Counted from the stretch's first letter, positions 23,042 through 33,919 are shown. The stretch is DNA of 40,000 bases from Cryptococcus deneoformans JEC21 (GCF_000091045.1 NC_006686.1:1502501-1542500); one strand, 5' to 3'. Translations and numbers: made by a program. Notes: generated by a model not told the origin, from the letters alone.

Positions 23042-23365
23042 CCTGTCGTGCAGAGAGAAACAGTGTATGATCAATATGTTTTTGGATACAGTAATGTAAA
23101 GTAGATATCAAAATAGGCGCGTAGCCGGTGTGCGCAACCAAGATTCGATCACGAGAACAACACATCTTTATTACTTGTCACCAGTTTATAAGCCCCTGTG
23201 AAATAACAACAACAGTGTAGTCTATATAGCGCACCGACTGACAGTATCGCACGCATTTACTATTACTGCAGCAATAGTGGTAGGGTTAGCTGCAAACCTA
23301 AGATTCTTGGGCGTTTCACGCCACGCTTTCGCCACTGGATCTAATCCCATAGCACTATCACTCTA
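23042..23365. other. Intergenic region at the GC transition, upstream of IKS1
   Basis: 324 bases, abruptly AT-richer than the DNA to the left. Contains the divergent promoters. A GATTCGATC at about 23132-23140 looks like part of a Pol III B box, but no tRNA fold could be drawn. Confidence 0.5.
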
Positions 23366-26055
23366 ATGATAGATAACGAGGACCCCAGCAGGGACGTGGC
23401 AGGTGCGGGCGAATTGGGACAGGATTGGAGGCCCATTGGGTAAGTCAGCATTCCTCGTGCCTTTTGGGTATGATTCGTTCTGCAATGCGATCTACTCGCC
23501 TTTACTGCATCTTGTGGGCCAACTTGCAGTCGAGCAGTCGAGGTTGACAGTAATGCGGCTGACCGGCGATCAACACTATCACAGCCATACTCCAAATCAG
23601 CTTGTCTTATATCATCCCGCTTCACATGCTCTGCGAGTCCGCATCCAACCGCCCTCGCCACCACGTTCCGCTTTTCCTAGCGATATCGTGCGTGCGAACG
23701 ATGCGCTTAGAAGACGATCTCCCGATTCGGCCACTAGGTCCCTGTGCTTGCTCTGCCGACAACCTGTTCCCAGAAACGGCCTTGGTGAGGTCGCTGCAAT
23801 ATCAGGTATGGAGAGTTATTTCCAGACACTAGAACATGTCCATTCGGAATCCGAAAGTTTCTCGCAAGGTGTGGGAATCGACGATCTGTTGGACGCCCCG
23901 CAACCGCGTACGTCGAATGAAGAGAATTCTTCAGCAGCAGGGTATTATGCTCGGTTTTTCAAAGAAGTACGGAAACTAGGAATGGGCGCTGAGGGAAGTG
24001 TATATCTGGCTGTACATCACATTGAAGGCGATACCTTGGGTGAGTCACTATGTGTGATGAACGCTTGCCTACATCTCCCACTTTATGGGCGCTAGAGGAC
24101 TGACTAAGCGGCCTGTCTTCCCCTTGGACAGGAACGTATGCGGTAAAGAAAATAGCCGTCGGCGAATCCAAGGAATATCTTCATAAAATCCTACGTGAAG
24201 TGAAGCTGTTGGAAGTTTTGAGGCATACCAACATTATACCTTACTACCATGCGTGGATTGACACGACTCGATTCTCAGAGTAAGTTTCTCCCAGCCGATA
24301 CAGTTTGAGATAACACAGCCTCACCTTTTCCCATTCCAGCCTCGCACCCCCGGTGCTTGCTCTCCATGTTCTCATGATGTACGCTTCTGGCGGAAATCTT
24401 GATTCACTGCTTCTTTCACGATCTCATTCCACAGGATTCGCGGCCGGCCTCTCTGCAGACGACATTGCCGACGCCGAACCAATCGACCAGCTGCCCAAAG
24501 AAGAACGCATCAAGGCATTCAAACGCAGAAGACAGAGTGCCAAAACCGAGTGGGCAAACAATCAGCGACCGTTTACAGGTGGTAGGCGGGCCTCCAGAGC
24601 AGAAAATAGAGGTGTACTGCTACTCAGTTTTGAGGAAATCGCTCAGCTTTTCGGGGATATCATTGATGGACTGGCGTTTCTTGTAAGTGATCCTCTAGAC
24701 AGATAACGGCGTTGAAACAGATGACCACTAATGACATAGCATTCAAATTCCATTTTGCATCTGGATCTAAAATGCTCCAACGTTCTTCTGCACTGGGAGG
24801 AAGGAAAGCTGGTGTGAGTATGACTCTTATTTGGATAATCTCAAAGCGGATCTGCAGTGAAGGCTATCAGGGCTAAATGTTTTTTTTTTTCTCAGACCAA
24901 AGGCGATGTTGTCCGACTTTGGCACTTCAGAAGAGATGCTCAGAGGACAGAGAGAAAGGACAGGTCATACGGGTACCATGGAGTACGTGGATACCCTACT
25001 GAACTATGTGGGATTTGCTAAATTGGTATAACAATGATACAGGTACATGGTAAATCAAAGGACACGCCAGTGCAATCTCGGACAACGCTCATGGCGATGT
25101 TTTAGGCACCTGAGACACTAGTCCAAGACGCCAAAGGGCGTTTTCGACCCTCTGATTCACATGCAGACATGTGGTCTCTTGGTAACTATCTGAACTTTTC
25201 AGTCATGTTTTCGTTACTAACAGAGTTTCTTCCAGGGATGATTTTGTACAAGATGATGTTTTTGAAACTGCCATATGAAGAATGCGACAGCTATGATGTT
25301 CTTCGTGCCCAAATTCTATCCTATATGGGGTGAGTATCATCAAATGGTACCCTTTCAGTTTTTGTCCCTAAAAACACCCAACTGTAGCTTCCTACCGGAT
25401 GGGTCTCTACTGCAGAATTTACAGCGCCGACATATTCCAAAACGCTTTGCCTTCCTTCTCAAGGAATTATTGGATATCCATCCGGAAAAGCGTCCTTCTG
25501 CCGAGAAGACGAGAAGTGTTTTAGCGGACATTGTGAGCTGTTCAATAACGTGTTATGTAGAATCAACTTTGACCACTTTTTTTCATCTCGTAGAAACATC
25601 ACTCAAATCAAAATGAGGATTATTCTTCGGCGATAGTTGGACAAACGCTTGCGTCATTGGAAAATCTCTCTTACCCCAGCAGCAGAAGTATTTGTCGAAG
25701 GGATTCGGTCGTCGTCAACGACGTTCACCTCGATGCTGACGCGACCACGCCAAACAACGGTCTTCTTCCCTTCTTCCCGTTACCAAAAAACAATTTACTA
25801 CCATCACTCACCGATGTTCCTGAGCGGGCAATGACCTGCCTTGCTGGTCCAGCAGTGCGCCTAGCGTTGTTGTTCGGCAAACTTGTTTCCATTCAGCCTA
25901 GTATCTCCGGTGTCAGATTACCGCCCGTTGTTGCAGTCATCCTCATTCTCTTAGCCTTAACTGATTTAGCCCACCAAGGATCCTTTCTCTGGTCGTTGAC
26001 CTGTTTGATAGCTCATTGTGCTGCAGTCCTCAATTTCTCGTCTCACGAGATCTAA
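23366..26055 (+). CDS. IKS1: IKS1-type serine/threonine protein kinase with C-terminal membrane segments
   Basis: Eleven exons: 23366-23439, 23543-24039, 24132-24279, 24340-24682, 24740-24813, 24896-24982, 25043-25049, 25106-25181, 25236-25329, 25388-25532 and 25594-26055, giving 668 residues. The N-terminal region (LVLYHPASHALRVR, then the CxxC-containing SLCLLCRQPVPRN) matches the Iks1 family. The kinase domain shows a Gly loop LGMGAEGSVYLA, Lys196 in YAVKKIA, Asp363 in HLDLKCSNVLL (Leu for the usual Arg), Asp386 in SDFGTSE, and EYMAPE at 408-413. The C terminus has hydrophobic stretches, including VVAVILILLALTDLA. IKS1 is a known member of the Cryptococcus mating-type gene set. The weak point is the second exon: the only acceptor keeping the frame is a GAG at 23540-23542, so the start may differ. 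Confidence 0.87.
25043..25049 (+). other. 7-base microexon of IKS1
   Basis: The exon GTACATG lies between introns 24983-25042 (GTACGT...ACAG) and 25050-25105 (GTAAAT...TTTTAG). Including it gives ATG GA|G TAC ATG|GCA CCT GAG, which reads MEYMAPE, the kinase subdomain VIII motif. Skipping it breaks the frame, and retaining the upstream intron gives an early TAA. Confidence 0.82.
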
Positions 26056-26803
26056 GAAGCCCGCCAACGTTTTGGTGTGGGTATTTGTCTTGCAAAGCGA
26101 CAACGCTCTTGATCAGTTGACACAGTCTCCCTGGAAGTTGCTAGCGATTGCAGTGCAATAATTCAGGTTCGGCCGCTAGTCTTATCAGAGGATAGATAAA
26201 TATGGATGGGGACTTGAATCAAAGTAGCGCATTTGTTGATACACCGTTGTTGTACCTCCTGGTAAATGTAATGATTTCCAACGTTTTATTGCAAGGGAGA
26301 ATGTGAAAATTTGTCCACCTTTTGAGATTATGTAGCGTGTAACAACAAAGGTGCAGGATGTAAATACAAAGCTCCATATAGTCAATTGAGTATTATGTTG
26401 AAATTGAAAGACGATAAGCGCAACCGCTCTAGAAACGCCAAAGCCAAAAAAGGATTGTGCATTCTGAGAAACGATTCCGGTTTGTCAGATCATCAGCGCT
26501 CCGCTCGCTCTCCCGATTTATACAGATTTATCAACTTCAAGCAGACTTCATGAAGGCAGACTAGGGCAAACAATCCAGTGTCCGCTTTACCTATGCATAG
26601 GGCTATTTAAAAGCCCGATACTCAACTCACAGAAGAAAGGCCCGATTCTGTTGTATCATTTTGAAATCGCACCGTGAGCTGAGCTTCCATAAATTTGAAA
26701 CGGTGGGCAATGTAGGCAGAGTAGCGAACGAGTATACGTAGCTTGCAACAAACCAGTTATAACAAGCATTCACCACCGCCATCGCGACCTGTCGTCTTTC
26801 GAC
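26056..26803. other. Intergenic region downstream of IKS1
   Basis: About 750 AT-rich bases with no convincing open frame or splice structure. The last 100 bases probably hold the promoter of the uncertain gene that follows. Confidence 0.5.
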
Positions 26804-27340
26804 ATGTCCTTCCTTCGCAAACTGTCATCTGCCGCATCCAGCTTCCTCCCTAGCCCCGGCCCTCCGAGATGCACAAGGGCTGCCATTGCTTGTTGTCTTC
26901 CATTCCGCACCGTCCCGCAGAGAATAGACGACAATCTGTTTCTGGAGGGCCGGATGAGGAGAAGCTTGCTCGAGCATCCTGGGAAATTGCGGAAGCGGAT
27001 TCAGTTATAACAAGAGCATTATTAGTCTCCAAAGACGGCCTATCTGCATATACTTCTTCCAGTGATTCGCAAAAGAAGAGCTTCGACAGCGCAAGTGCGG
27101 ATTATCATGATGATTGTGACAGTGTCGTCCGGGTCAAAGACCTCATTTTTGGCGTTTTCTCAAGTCTCTGGGACAAATTTTCAGAATTTTTGCAGAAAAA
27201 ATTCCATTTCTATTGGAAAATGGGCGTCAAACACTGTAAAGTACATGCTCGAACATATGACGCGTCTGCGTGGACCAGACCGTACATACAGCAAAGATCC
27301 AGGAGCCAGCTTGCGAGGCGCAGTGCCCCGCTATCGATGA
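26804..27340 (+). CDS. Possible small gene, exon structure unresolved
   Basis: An ATG in good context opens MSFLRKLSSAASSFLPSPGP. The most coding-like reading then moves to another frame (EEKLARASWEIAEADSVITR, SAYTSSSDSQKKSFDSASAD). The end fits a third frame (NTVKYMLEHMTRLRGPDRTY then SKDPGASLRGAVPRYR, stop at 27338-27340). One splice, CGG|GTCAAAG...TTTTCAG|AAT, would join the last two parts in phase, though the donor is weak. No family recognised. It would end 82 bases before the convergent BTB/CAP-Gly gene. It could also be a decaying mating-type gene. Confidence 0.35.
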
Positions 27341-27421
27341 CTAGAGCGCTAACAATCAGAAACTGGAACGTTGTTAACCAAACCTCCGTATGTTTTACGT
27401 CAGAAGTTGAGGGCAGCGCTA

Positions 27422-30275
27422 TTAGGTGTCTGTTCCCAACACCAACACAACCTCACTTGGCCTCACAAATAAAGCACGACGTAAGCCCGGGATACCCCTC
27501 TCGGAACTTCGTGAATTCTTACGCGCCGTATATTTGCAGACGCTACAGCGATTTCCTCCTGTCTTGCCACATTGATGGCAAGTTTTCGGATTATTATGGT
27601 CGCCGCTATTCATCCCGTTCAGTGCTAGGTTGCTGGGCGCCGAGGCCATAAAATATTGTACGCCGCTCACAACAGCATTGGGAAGAGTGTCAATCCCAAA
27701 GCGGTCCAAATTGTCTACTTCGACTCCAACCCATGTCCCATGTAGCTGTTGGTATAGTCAGTTCTGCGACCCTGTCCATCTGCAGCAGCAAGTCTCCAAC
27801 TGACCCCTTGGATATATCCAATGTATCTCACCGACGCCCTGAATCTCACCTTTTTCTCCTGAGAAAAAATAACACAGGGAACACCCACGAAAAGCTCGAT
27901 CCCAAGTTTTGAACATGACGTCTCGGTCATGTTTGAAGTCTTTCGATACTTGTCTGTTTGATTTTCCTCAGTGTTCAGTGAAGAGCAAGGCTGAATGATC
28001 GTTTTCTGTAGAAGGGGCTGATGATCCAGATGAGCTCTCCAAGACGAGCGAGATGGTTCTGATGATCTTGCATACGCTTTTCCGCAGCGCGCAAAATCGA
28101 GTTGTGTTGCCGAGGAGGGCAGTTCTTTATTGACAAGAAGTATCAGCGACTAGTTTTCGTTGTTGAGCTTCTCCGCAAATACATACCGTAAGGGATCTCC
28201 TTAACTTCCTTTTCAGCATCGAATAATGCGCTTGCATAGGCGGATGTCCCAGAGTTGCAAAGCTGATTTTTATCCGACATGCCTTCCTGATGGTTATCGG
28301 CTTTGAGACCAGAAAAGGAATTGTTTAAAAACGATTCGAGTGGCAATGAAGCACTAGAAATTTTATCTTCCAATAACCTGCCACCGGGGGGTTTAACACA
28401 ATTATTGGCACCTTGAAAAGTTATTCCTTTTAAGGTCTCGGCTATAGCCAACAGTTTGTAAGATGTAGGAGAGAGGCCTCGCATGCTTGGATCGATTTCG
28501 CTTGGAAAGGATGCGATCAGTGATAGAGCCTGTAATCAGACGTAAGCTATGAACAGCTAGGAAGCCAGGAGGTTGCACATACTCGATTTGTCTCGATATA
28601 TGTTTTCCCAGAATTCGTTCGCTCAGCAGCCTTTTGCAATATGATGCGCAAGATGTCCAACGATACGGGATCTTGGTCCTGCATTAACGTCCTCATTCCG
28701 TCGCTTGCGGCTACGTCTTCTAGACTTGAAATAATAATTTCACAAGCCTGTCTTTGTACCGCGTCTACCATTTGCTGCAGACGATTCAACCAGCCTGAGG
28801 ACTGAGCTTTCTCAGATGTTGTTCGCTTTTCAGTCTCCAGTTTCATACGCATATGGTGCAATGAATAGAAGGTATAGATCACATTCGATGGTTGGATTCC
28901 TTCAATTACATTGTGCGTCAATTTTCCGACCTCTTCAGTATTGCTTGTCGCTACATCTCGGCCCCAGCAGCCCGTCCAACCTCGTTGAATGAAGTTTGTC
29001 GCCAGCGACCATAAGACTTGTGGCCGGCTCTGCTCTTCAGCAAGCCAGCACCAAAGCTTGATAGCCCTGTTAACACATTTTTTGCAGTGGCAATGGTCCC
29101 AATCTAAACCATGGCAAAGATCATGGATGATACGAAATTCAATCTCGATGACGAGCTCCTCAAGTTGCAAATACCTCGCACAACTATGAATCTGTAGCGC
29201 AGTCAACAGACCAAATGTGCGATTGGAGAAACAGAGAGTGCCGGCATATATATACCCAAGGCAGAAGTGCAAGGCTGCAGGCGTGAATGGAGGCGAGGAA
29301 AAGAAAATGTCGACGACAGACGTCTGAGGATGTGGATGTTGCTTGAAAAACGAAGAGAAATACCTTGATCTGCAGGCGAGGATGAATTTGTGAGAGGAAA
29401 ATATCATGGTCTGCTTGGACAGATCCGCAGTCGCATTCAGGTCTTCCAAGCTAGTTCCACTGGTAGTATTGCTCGGAAGGTGTATTCGCACGTCCGCAAA
29501 AAGCTTGCTTCTCCACATATATGTTAGATCTTGACTCAGCTTGGCCCGCCTTTCAGACACAGTTCCAGAGCCATCTGGATACAACCATGGCTCTGATTGC
29601 CACGCGCCAATCTGTGCCTGCCCCTTCACCCAATTTGATAAACCTTCTGCCCCTTCCGAGGTATACATCATCCTGACCGAACAAGGACGCTGAATCATTA
29701 TCTGTCGAGGATTTTACAAAAAGACACCTACTTCAGATGGGTTCGTAACAGTTCCGCAGATTCATGGATTACCATGTCGAAGATGAAGTCGTCGTTGCAT
29801 AGTGGCAAATCAATGGAGTTGTCGAGAGACCCTGGCAGCAATTGCAATGGTCTGTGGAAAGGAAAGGCTGGGTGGCGAATACAAGAAAGTAATGGCGAAG
29901 GATCACCAGCTATGGGACCCGACGATTGGAGGGGCAAAAAAGCATCTCTGAATGCTTCTAATTCCAAAGTCAGCGGACTGATATAAATGGAACCACAAGC
30001 AATATAACAATGAACACTAACTAGAAGCTCGCGCGTAAATAAGGGCTTGTTATAATCAGCATAGCACCGCATAGCTTCTAAGGACTTGCGGTTCTCAACT
30101 CACCTTTATGTCCCCAAACCGCGGACCGTTCTCTTGGTACCCTCCACCTTATATCTGGATATAGCCCCTCAGCATGCTCATACAACTCCAACAAGTCTCG
30201 AATCCATGCTTTTGTAGATCCGGTCGCTGACTTCTCAACAGCGTTGCCAGATAGGATTTCACTGCGTTCGGTCAT
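27422..30275 (-). CDS. BTB/POZ and CAP-Gly domain protein
   Basis: Six exons: 30275-30104, 30020-29732, 29672-28583, 28529-28187, 28124-27805 and 27745-27422. Phases agree and give 845 residues. A BTB/POZ fold is visible at ~205-320: KLFADVRIHL, MIFSSHKFILACRSRYFSSF, then AALHFCLGYIYAGTL. Residues ~320-600 are helical, with Cys/His-containing HCHCKKC. The C terminus is a CAP-Gly domain, which in other proteins binds EEY/F tails of tubulin or EB1: VRYIGYIQG, LHGTWVGVEVDN, VVSGVQYF, then after an insert RALFVRPSEVVLVLG. The insert carries a C-x2-C-x7-C-x2-C cluster (Cys794, 797, 805, 808). A role at microtubules or as a ubiquitin-ligase adaptor is inferred. The third exon must use the TCAG at 29673; the earlier ACAG leads to a stop. 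Confidence 0.8.
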
Positions 30276-32206
30276 GGCCTCTTTTTCTGTACAGCAAGAT
30301 TGATCGTCTGCGGAGCTTTTGGTCGACAGAGAGAGTACAGCTATTCGTTCCTAGCTTCTGTTCAAATCCAGGTTGCAAAAAAGAAAGCTGAAGGTATGTC
30401 GACGTATAAAATTAAAAGCCACGATCTGTATTCAAGACTTGATGTCCTCTACCTGTCTATCAGCCTGCCCAGGCTTCGGGCTTCTGGGGAATGATCACAA
30501 GAATGCTGTGATGTATGTGTAAGCAGTTTGAGTTGAGTTTAGAGAGGTATCAGGTCGTATTTAGAATAGTGTCGTGCGCGAATACTGCAAAATGTGGCTT
30601 TGTACAAGCATTGATGACTGACAGGAGCCGCCACAAGGTAATATGCTACGCACACACGGTTGCAAGTAGGCTGTGGTGGAATGAGTCGACTCAATGGCTT
30701 TTCAAAGTCACCCCTCTGATGTGTAACGTTGGTAATGCCACGGGAGCGTGAGCTGTAGTGTGGCATTAGCGACAATCAGGAGCAAAGCCATAAAAATTTG
30801 TTAAGTATGTATCGCACGTACTGGCCAGTGATTCACTATACAACGCATCTGCTGGCCTTGCGGGCACGGCAAGTCGCAAGTCTGACGAAGGTGCGAAAGG
30901 CAAAAAAAATTACTGCGGAGGGAGGTGCCTCATGTACTGTGAAATATTCGTTTGTATGTAATTTCTTCGGAAAAGACGACTAGTCTACCAGAGTTGAGAC
31001 CGATGTACTGTACTGTAGTGCAAATGGACTTTTGTTCGTGGTCGTCGACACAACAGAAGACAACCTCGTGCGTTTTCCCCCATTTCCAGACTTATTTATG
31101 CACCTGCTTTATCTCAAAATATACTTACGTAACATACATTGAGAAATGACTTCCACTGCTTCCAGACCCAGAATGACTGGCGAACGAGACCTGCGTGCAC
31201 TCGCTGCAAGCGACGAGCAGTAATAATAAGCAGCAAGCGTTGGAAGTTGAGCATGACTCGCTTGAGCCAGAAAGATGTACGCGTTAGTGTATATAGCAGC
31301 AATAATGGTAACATTAAGGATCGGACTTCGTTCCCTGTTCTATTATCTGCCCCCCGTTCTTTCCGCCAAAGATATAAAAAAAACTGGCATGGAATACAAC
31401 ATTTCTACTAAATTATGCTGCCGCACTTTTTCGCGGCATCAAGCTGAGTCGCGCTTTGCTTGTTTGCTAACATCGATCCTCGTTTGTGAAGTTCAGCTGC
31501 TGAACGATCGTACAAAAATGACGGCCTTCATGAACAAGCATAGCTTCGAGCCTTTTGCTCATCTTGTCGTGACATGCACAGCTGGCCAGCCGATGAGGCG
31601 ATATTGATACATATGCATCATCATGCTGAATCCTCAATCATTTTTATCATTGAAAAATAACGAAACCGGCGACTTTTAGGTACATTGCCTCACATATAAT
31701 TGCTATTATGTGCAAACTAACGTTCAGTATTAAGATACTAGAGCTTATTCCACCAGACCATGAAAGATGACTCATTTGTAAAGCTTTCAAGGAAATGAAG
31801 GGAAGGAGGAAAGCCATGTGAAATGATACAAAATGACGATGGACATTGAGGAGCCAAGCAGGGCCGGGCCCCTTTCTTCCTCTTCTTTATCTTCGGAGCG
31901 GAATACTTAACCCTGTAAGTGGACAAGTTGAGGATGTCTATTGCAAAACCGTTGAAAAAAGTGTAAACAAACTCAAGAGAGAAATTTGAAAAAGAGATCA
32001 CAGATGTGGACTAGTTTATATTTATACATGATGTCAATACCATCTAAACAAGTCCCATACGCTTCGTTACCATCTGTCCGACGATATGCTTCGACCTAGT
32101 CTTGCGATATGATGCGAATACCAGCTATGATTAAATATGAGCAACTTCGTAATGCTTTGCAAAGTAGAATAGCGACTAACACGCGCGTGCAGAGGGGACG
32201 TTGGGT
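30276..32206. other. AT-rich intergenic region between the BTB/CAP-Gly gene and the pheromone pair
   Basis: About 1.9 kb with only short open frames on both strands, none with family motifs or coherent splice joins. It must hold the promoter of the BTB/CAP-Gly gene and the 3' UTR of the left pheromone gene. Confidence 0.5.
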
Positions 32207-32323
32207 CTAGGCGATGACACAAAGGGTCATGCCACCAGGGTGGGCCTCCTGGTTGCGAGGAGCTTCAGAAGAGGAAGTGGCGGCAGAAGTGAAGGTGGTG
32301 AAGATGGCAGTGAAGGCGTCCAT
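32207..32323 (-). CDS. MFalpha: Alpha mating pheromone precursor, left copy
   Basis: A single exon of 38 residues. It begins MDAFTAIFTTFTSAAT and ends RNQEAHPGGMTLCVIA. The C-terminal CVIA is a CAAX box, so the peptide should be farnesylated, trimmed and carboxymethylated, then exported by an ABC transporter of the Ste6 type. It is the known Cryptococcus MF-alpha precursor type, sensed by the Ste3a receptor of the opposite mating type. Stop is TAG. A TATAAAA box lies on the minus strand at 32423-32429, 100-106 bases upstream. The gene is one arm of an inverted repeat with a second copy. It differs from that copy by Thr instead of Ala at residue 9 of the precursor. Confidence 0.96.
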   Translation of the reverse strand: MDAFTAIFTTFTSAATSSSEAPRNQEAHPGGMTLCVIA

Positions 32324-32422
32324 TATTGTAACTGGTTGTGGAGTAGCGATGGTTGGTTGCTGGTCGGTAGTGAGGATTGAGTTGCTGTCTAATGAGCGAG
32401 AAAAAGGGGGAAGCCTCGAGCT

Positions 32423-32429
32423 TTTTATA
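32423..32429 (-). promoter_or_regulatory. TATA box of the left pheromone gene
   Basis: TATAAAA on the minus strand, at the same distance from the start codon as its mirror image in the right arm. Confidence 0.6.
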
Positions 32430-32673
32430 TGCCATTGCACTGTGGTGAGAGCACCGAGTAATACTTTGATGATAATTTGAGAGCTTGCCGAAGAACAATA
32501 AGAACTAATATCCTGCCGGAGAACAATAGAACATTTTGAAAGCCTTTGCCGATTAAACAAAAAGACACTCGGCGCTTGATGCTGGAGAAACAACAAAAGA
32601 AAACTTAGGTTTTGGCGGAATCTGCAAAAAGCGTAAAAGGCCTCTTTCATTGTTTCTTTGGCATCAGCGCCGA

Positions 32674-32707
32674 GTGTCTTTTTGTTTAATGTGTCTTTTT
32701 GTTTAAT
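32674..32707. repeat. 17-base direct tandem duplication
   Basis: GTGTCTTTTTGTTTAAT occurs twice head to tail. The left arm has a single copy (32552-32568, reverse complement). It lies in the pheromone promoter. Confidence 0.95.
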
Positions 32708-32830
32708 CGGCAAAGGCTTTCAAAATGTTCTATTGTTCTCCGGCAGGATATGTAGTTCTTATTGTTCTTCGGCAAGCTCTCAAATTATCATCAAAGTATT
32801 ACCCGGTGCCCTCACCACAGTGCAATGGCA

Positions 32831-32837
32831 TATAAAA
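32831..32837 (+). promoter_or_regulatory. TATA box of the right pheromone gene
   Basis: TATAAAA 106 bases upstream of the start codon, symmetrical with the left copy. Confidence 0.6.
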
Positions 32838-32936
32838 AGCTCGAGGCTTCCCCCTTTTTCTCGCTCATTAGACAGCAACTCAATCCTCACTACCGACCAG
32901 CAACCAACCATCGCTACTCCACAACCAGTTACAATA

Positions 32937-33053
32937 ATGGACGCCTTCACTGCCATCTTCGCCACCTTCACTTCTGCCGCCACTTCCTCTTCTGAAGCTC
33001 CTCGCAACCAGGAGGCCCACCCTGGCGGCATGACCCTTTGTGTCATCGCTTAA
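32937..33053 (+). CDS. MFalpha: Alpha mating pheromone precursor, right copy
   Basis: A single exon of 38 residues, opening MDAFTAIFATFTSAAT and ending in the same NQEAHPGGMTLCVIA segment with the CVIA prenylation box. The one residue difference from the left copy (Ala9) lies in the N-terminal propeptide, so both genes should give the same mature lipopeptide. Stop is TAA rather than TAG, and similarity between the copies ends there. The two genes are divergent and share the ~615-base space between their start codons, most of which is the inverted repeat itself. Confidence 0.96.
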   Translation: MDAFTAIFATFTSAATSSSEAPRNQEAHPGGMTLCVIA

Positions 33054-33880
33054 GTTCCCCCCCAACGGCCAAGCCTGTAAGTGGGATATATTGTCAGTGA
33101 CGAATGCTGTGCTAACAACATGCGCTTTTATTTGGCATTCCTCGCCCAATCGGTTTACAGCCAAAGTCGCGTTGTTTATGTCGCGTCATTGCGCAACTGT
33201 TCAAAGGCAAGAAGATAAGAGAGTGAAATGATGATGCTAGTTAGGAACTACCTATGACCATGCAGTTCCGGCTTCAACATGCATAATATATTGTAGTCTG
33301 AAATACATTAATGTCATTGAATGATTCTCCTAGTTCTGCTCCTCCACCCAACTTGACCACGTCTTCAGGAGCTCTGTCAATTTGCATACTTAATAGTGGC
33401 CTGTTGCTCCTCTTCTCCTCTTCTTACTCTTGTTCATGGTTGTAACCGACTCCATTACTATCAGAACACAGATGTCACTGCCTTTGGTAATTCTTCGTGA
33501 CGATGTGTGCGGTGGTGTTCCCTCTTTTTTACGGCGATCCTTCGCATTCCTCAATGGTTGTGTTCCTTATGCTGTAAAAGTATATAAGGGACTGCAGAAG
33601 ATGGAAGTCGGCAAGGGGGACGGAGTGAAGCGGTAGGAGCTGTCGGAACTCAATTAGTTAATAATAAGTGTCGAGAAAAAAGATAAAGATAAAACACACA
33701 AATAGAGCGAGTAATTTGAAATGGGTATAAAATAATAATACATTTTGTCGAGCCTAATATAATTACCCCCGACCTCGCACTTTCTCACCCCTGTATAGTT
33801 ATGCTACTAAAAAATGTAAAAATGCGTAAATATGACTAAGAAGGGTGCTCATTTAAGGGATTAAATCGTCGCTTTTGTTT

Positions 33881-33919
33881 AATTGAAATTATTTACCCGA
33901 AACCCCGCAAAGTCGTCCC
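33881..33919. repeat. Dispersed ~40-base element, copy 1, with TTACCCG
   Basis: AATTGAAATTATTTACCCGA and the following ~19 bases closely match 37671-37711. TTACCCG (33893-33899) is the core of the Reb1-type binding site. No intact gene lies just downstream of this copy. Confidence 0.6.

Larger units (their letters stand above)
32207..32576. repeat. Inverted repeat, left arm, containing a pheromone gene
   Basis: About 370 bases nearly identical, in inverted orientation, to 32666-33053. The match covers the coding region, 5' UTR and promoter, and stops at the stop codons. About 89 bases separate the arms. Only a handful of substitutions and small indels are seen. Confidence 0.92.
32666..33053. 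repeat. Inverted repeat, right arm, containing a pheromone gene
   Basis: Mirror of 32207-32576. It is longer because it contains a 17-base tandem duplication at its inner end and a few single-base changes. Confidence 0.92.

Noticed and set aside
23120..23165. tRNA-like B box GATTCGATC
   Set aside because: No cloverleaf could be drawn around it and no good A box lies at the right distance.
26869..27651. A 260-codon open frame on the plus strand
   Set aside because: Its last ~230 bases overlap the CAP-Gly exon of the minus-strand gene, where motif evidence is clear. Only the part before about 27340 can be coding, and there a frame change is needed.
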